This document shows, one piece after another, positions 5,483 to 5,922 of a stretch of 5,922 nt of DNA. Where the stretch lies: NCBI GenBank assembly GCA_022013395.1, contig JAKLQL010000216.1, forward strand, positions 1 to 5,922, read 5' to 3'. A program made the position numbers and the translations under genes. Position 1 is the first letter of the stretch, and each line of letters opens with the position of its first letter. The stretch comes from Acetobacterium sp. Its GTDB lineage: Bacteria; Bacillota; Clostridia; Eubacteriales; Eubacteriaceae. The notes below the pieces were generated by a model. It worked only from the letters and a program-made list of their open reading frames with translations, did no database searches and was not told the DNA's origin.

Positions 5483-5922
5483 ATGATCCGAAAAATAATT
5501 ACGATAGATGAAAAAAAATGCAATGGCTGTGGACTATGTGCAGAAGCCTGCCACGAAGGCGCCATCGGCATGGTTGATGGGGTGGCAAAATTATTAAGAG
5601 ATGACTATTGTGACGGACTGGGCGATTGTTTGCCAAGCTGTCCCACCGAAGCGATTACCTTTGTCGAACGAGAAGCGGAGGCTTATGATGAAGCGGCCGT
5701 TCTTGAAAATATGAAAAAGAAAACAGCGACACAAAAAAGTAATGAGAAAAAATCGAGCGGATGTCCGGGAACCCAGGCGAAAACAATTACCCGTGAAGCC
5801 GCGGCAGCAGATGACGGTTTAGAACCGTTGGCCTGTGGCTGTCCTGGTTCCTCGTCTAAAGCAATTGTCAGAGAAACCGCAGTAGAAGAAAAACAGACTA
5901 CCTCGGCAGCCCCAGAATCTCA
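5483..5922 (+). CDS. Ferredoxin-like 4Fe-4S protein with CPG repeats, C-terminus outside window
   Basis: The frame is open for 146 codons from the ATG at 5483 to the window edge. A strong AAGGAGG (5468-5474) precedes the start by 8 bases. The N-terminal 60 residues form a ferredoxin fold. The first motif is complete: Cys13, Cys16, Cys19 and Cys23 (KCNGCGLCAEACHEGAI). The second has Cys43, Cys49 and Cys53-Pro, but Leu46 replaces the expected middle cysteine. After an acidic/basic linker two similar units appear, GCPGTQAKTITREAA (93-107) and GCPGSSSKAIVRETA (119-133), 26 residues apart. From memory, related Clostridia proteins carry a longer C-terminal domain and sit beside Crp/Fnr genes and sometimes hybrid-cluster protein (hcp) genes. 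That part is not visible here. The likely role is cytosolic electron transfer or Fe-S-based redox sensing, switched on by the divergent regulator. Confidence 0.88.
   Translation, partial: MIRKIITIDEKKCNGCGLCAEACHEGAIGMVDGVAKLLRDDYCDGLGDCLPSCPTEAITFVEREAEAYDEAAVLENMKKKTATQKSNEKKSSGCPGTQAKTITREAAAADDGLEPLACGCPGSSSKAIVRETAVEEKQTTSAAPES

Noticed and set aside
5380..5571. Minus-strand open frame across the regulator-ferredoxin region
   Set aside because: It runs through both promoters, the palindrome and the ferredoxin cysteine codons, so it is a shadow.

Overview
The window reads as chromosomal DNA of an anaerobic, low-to-moderate GC Firmicute, most probably a Clostridia acetogen of the Acetobacterium/Eubacterium type. 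That assignment is inference. It rests on strong AGGAGG-type ribosome binding sites, sigma-A-like promoters, an intrinsic terminator with a U-run, and a gene set rich in Fe-S and metal-cofactor proteins. No rRNA, tRNA, CRISPR array, insertion sequence or phage gene was seen.

Layout. (1) Positions 1-748, minus strand: the 5' part of a membrane flavocytochrome-like gene, with four helices carrying two His pairs followed by an FMN-binding domain. A one-base frameshift near 465-467 breaks it, and its 3' end lies outside the window. (2) Positions 749-987: a divergent regulatory region. It holds a perfect 17-bp inverted repeat whose arms each contain TTGACA, giving two near-consensus promoters that face each other. 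(3) Positions 988-3167, plus strand: a probable operon of four genes. These are a NifX/NifB-C-terminal-like (Dinitrogenase FeMo-co) protein, a DUF134 helix-turn-helix protein, an Mrp/NBP35 Fe-S carrier ATPase, and a divergent MoaE-like protein. A strong intrinsic terminator at 3246-3285 closes it. (4) Positions 3369-4700, plus strand: a membrane protein that joins an HdeD/DUF308-like six-helix region to a C-terminal domain. The order and spacing of the His and Cys motifs in that domain suggest a circularly permuted papain-like (NlpC/P60 superfamily) hydrolase. (5) Positions 4727-5383, minus strand: a Crp/Fnr-family regulator, convergent with the membrane protein. (6) Positions 5384-5482: a compact divergent control region with a perfect 16-bp palindrome centred on CATATG. 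(7) Position 5483 to the end, plus strand: the N-terminal part of a ferredoxin-like protein with an unusual second cysteine motif and CPG repeats.

How the parts may work together. The 988-3167 genes look like a module for Fe-S or metal-cofactor assembly or delivery: Mrp/NBP35 carries clusters, NifX-like proteins bind metalloclusters, and DUF134 is probably its DNA-binding partner. The palindrome between the Crp/Fnr gene and the ferredoxin gene is placed to activate the ferredoxin promoter (centre about -41.5) and to repress the regulator's own promoter (centre about +16). The arms of the inverted repeat upstream of the NifX-like gene share the CATATG core, so one redox-sensing regulator might control both regions. 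The regulon link is a hypothesis. The sequence motifs themselves are read directly.
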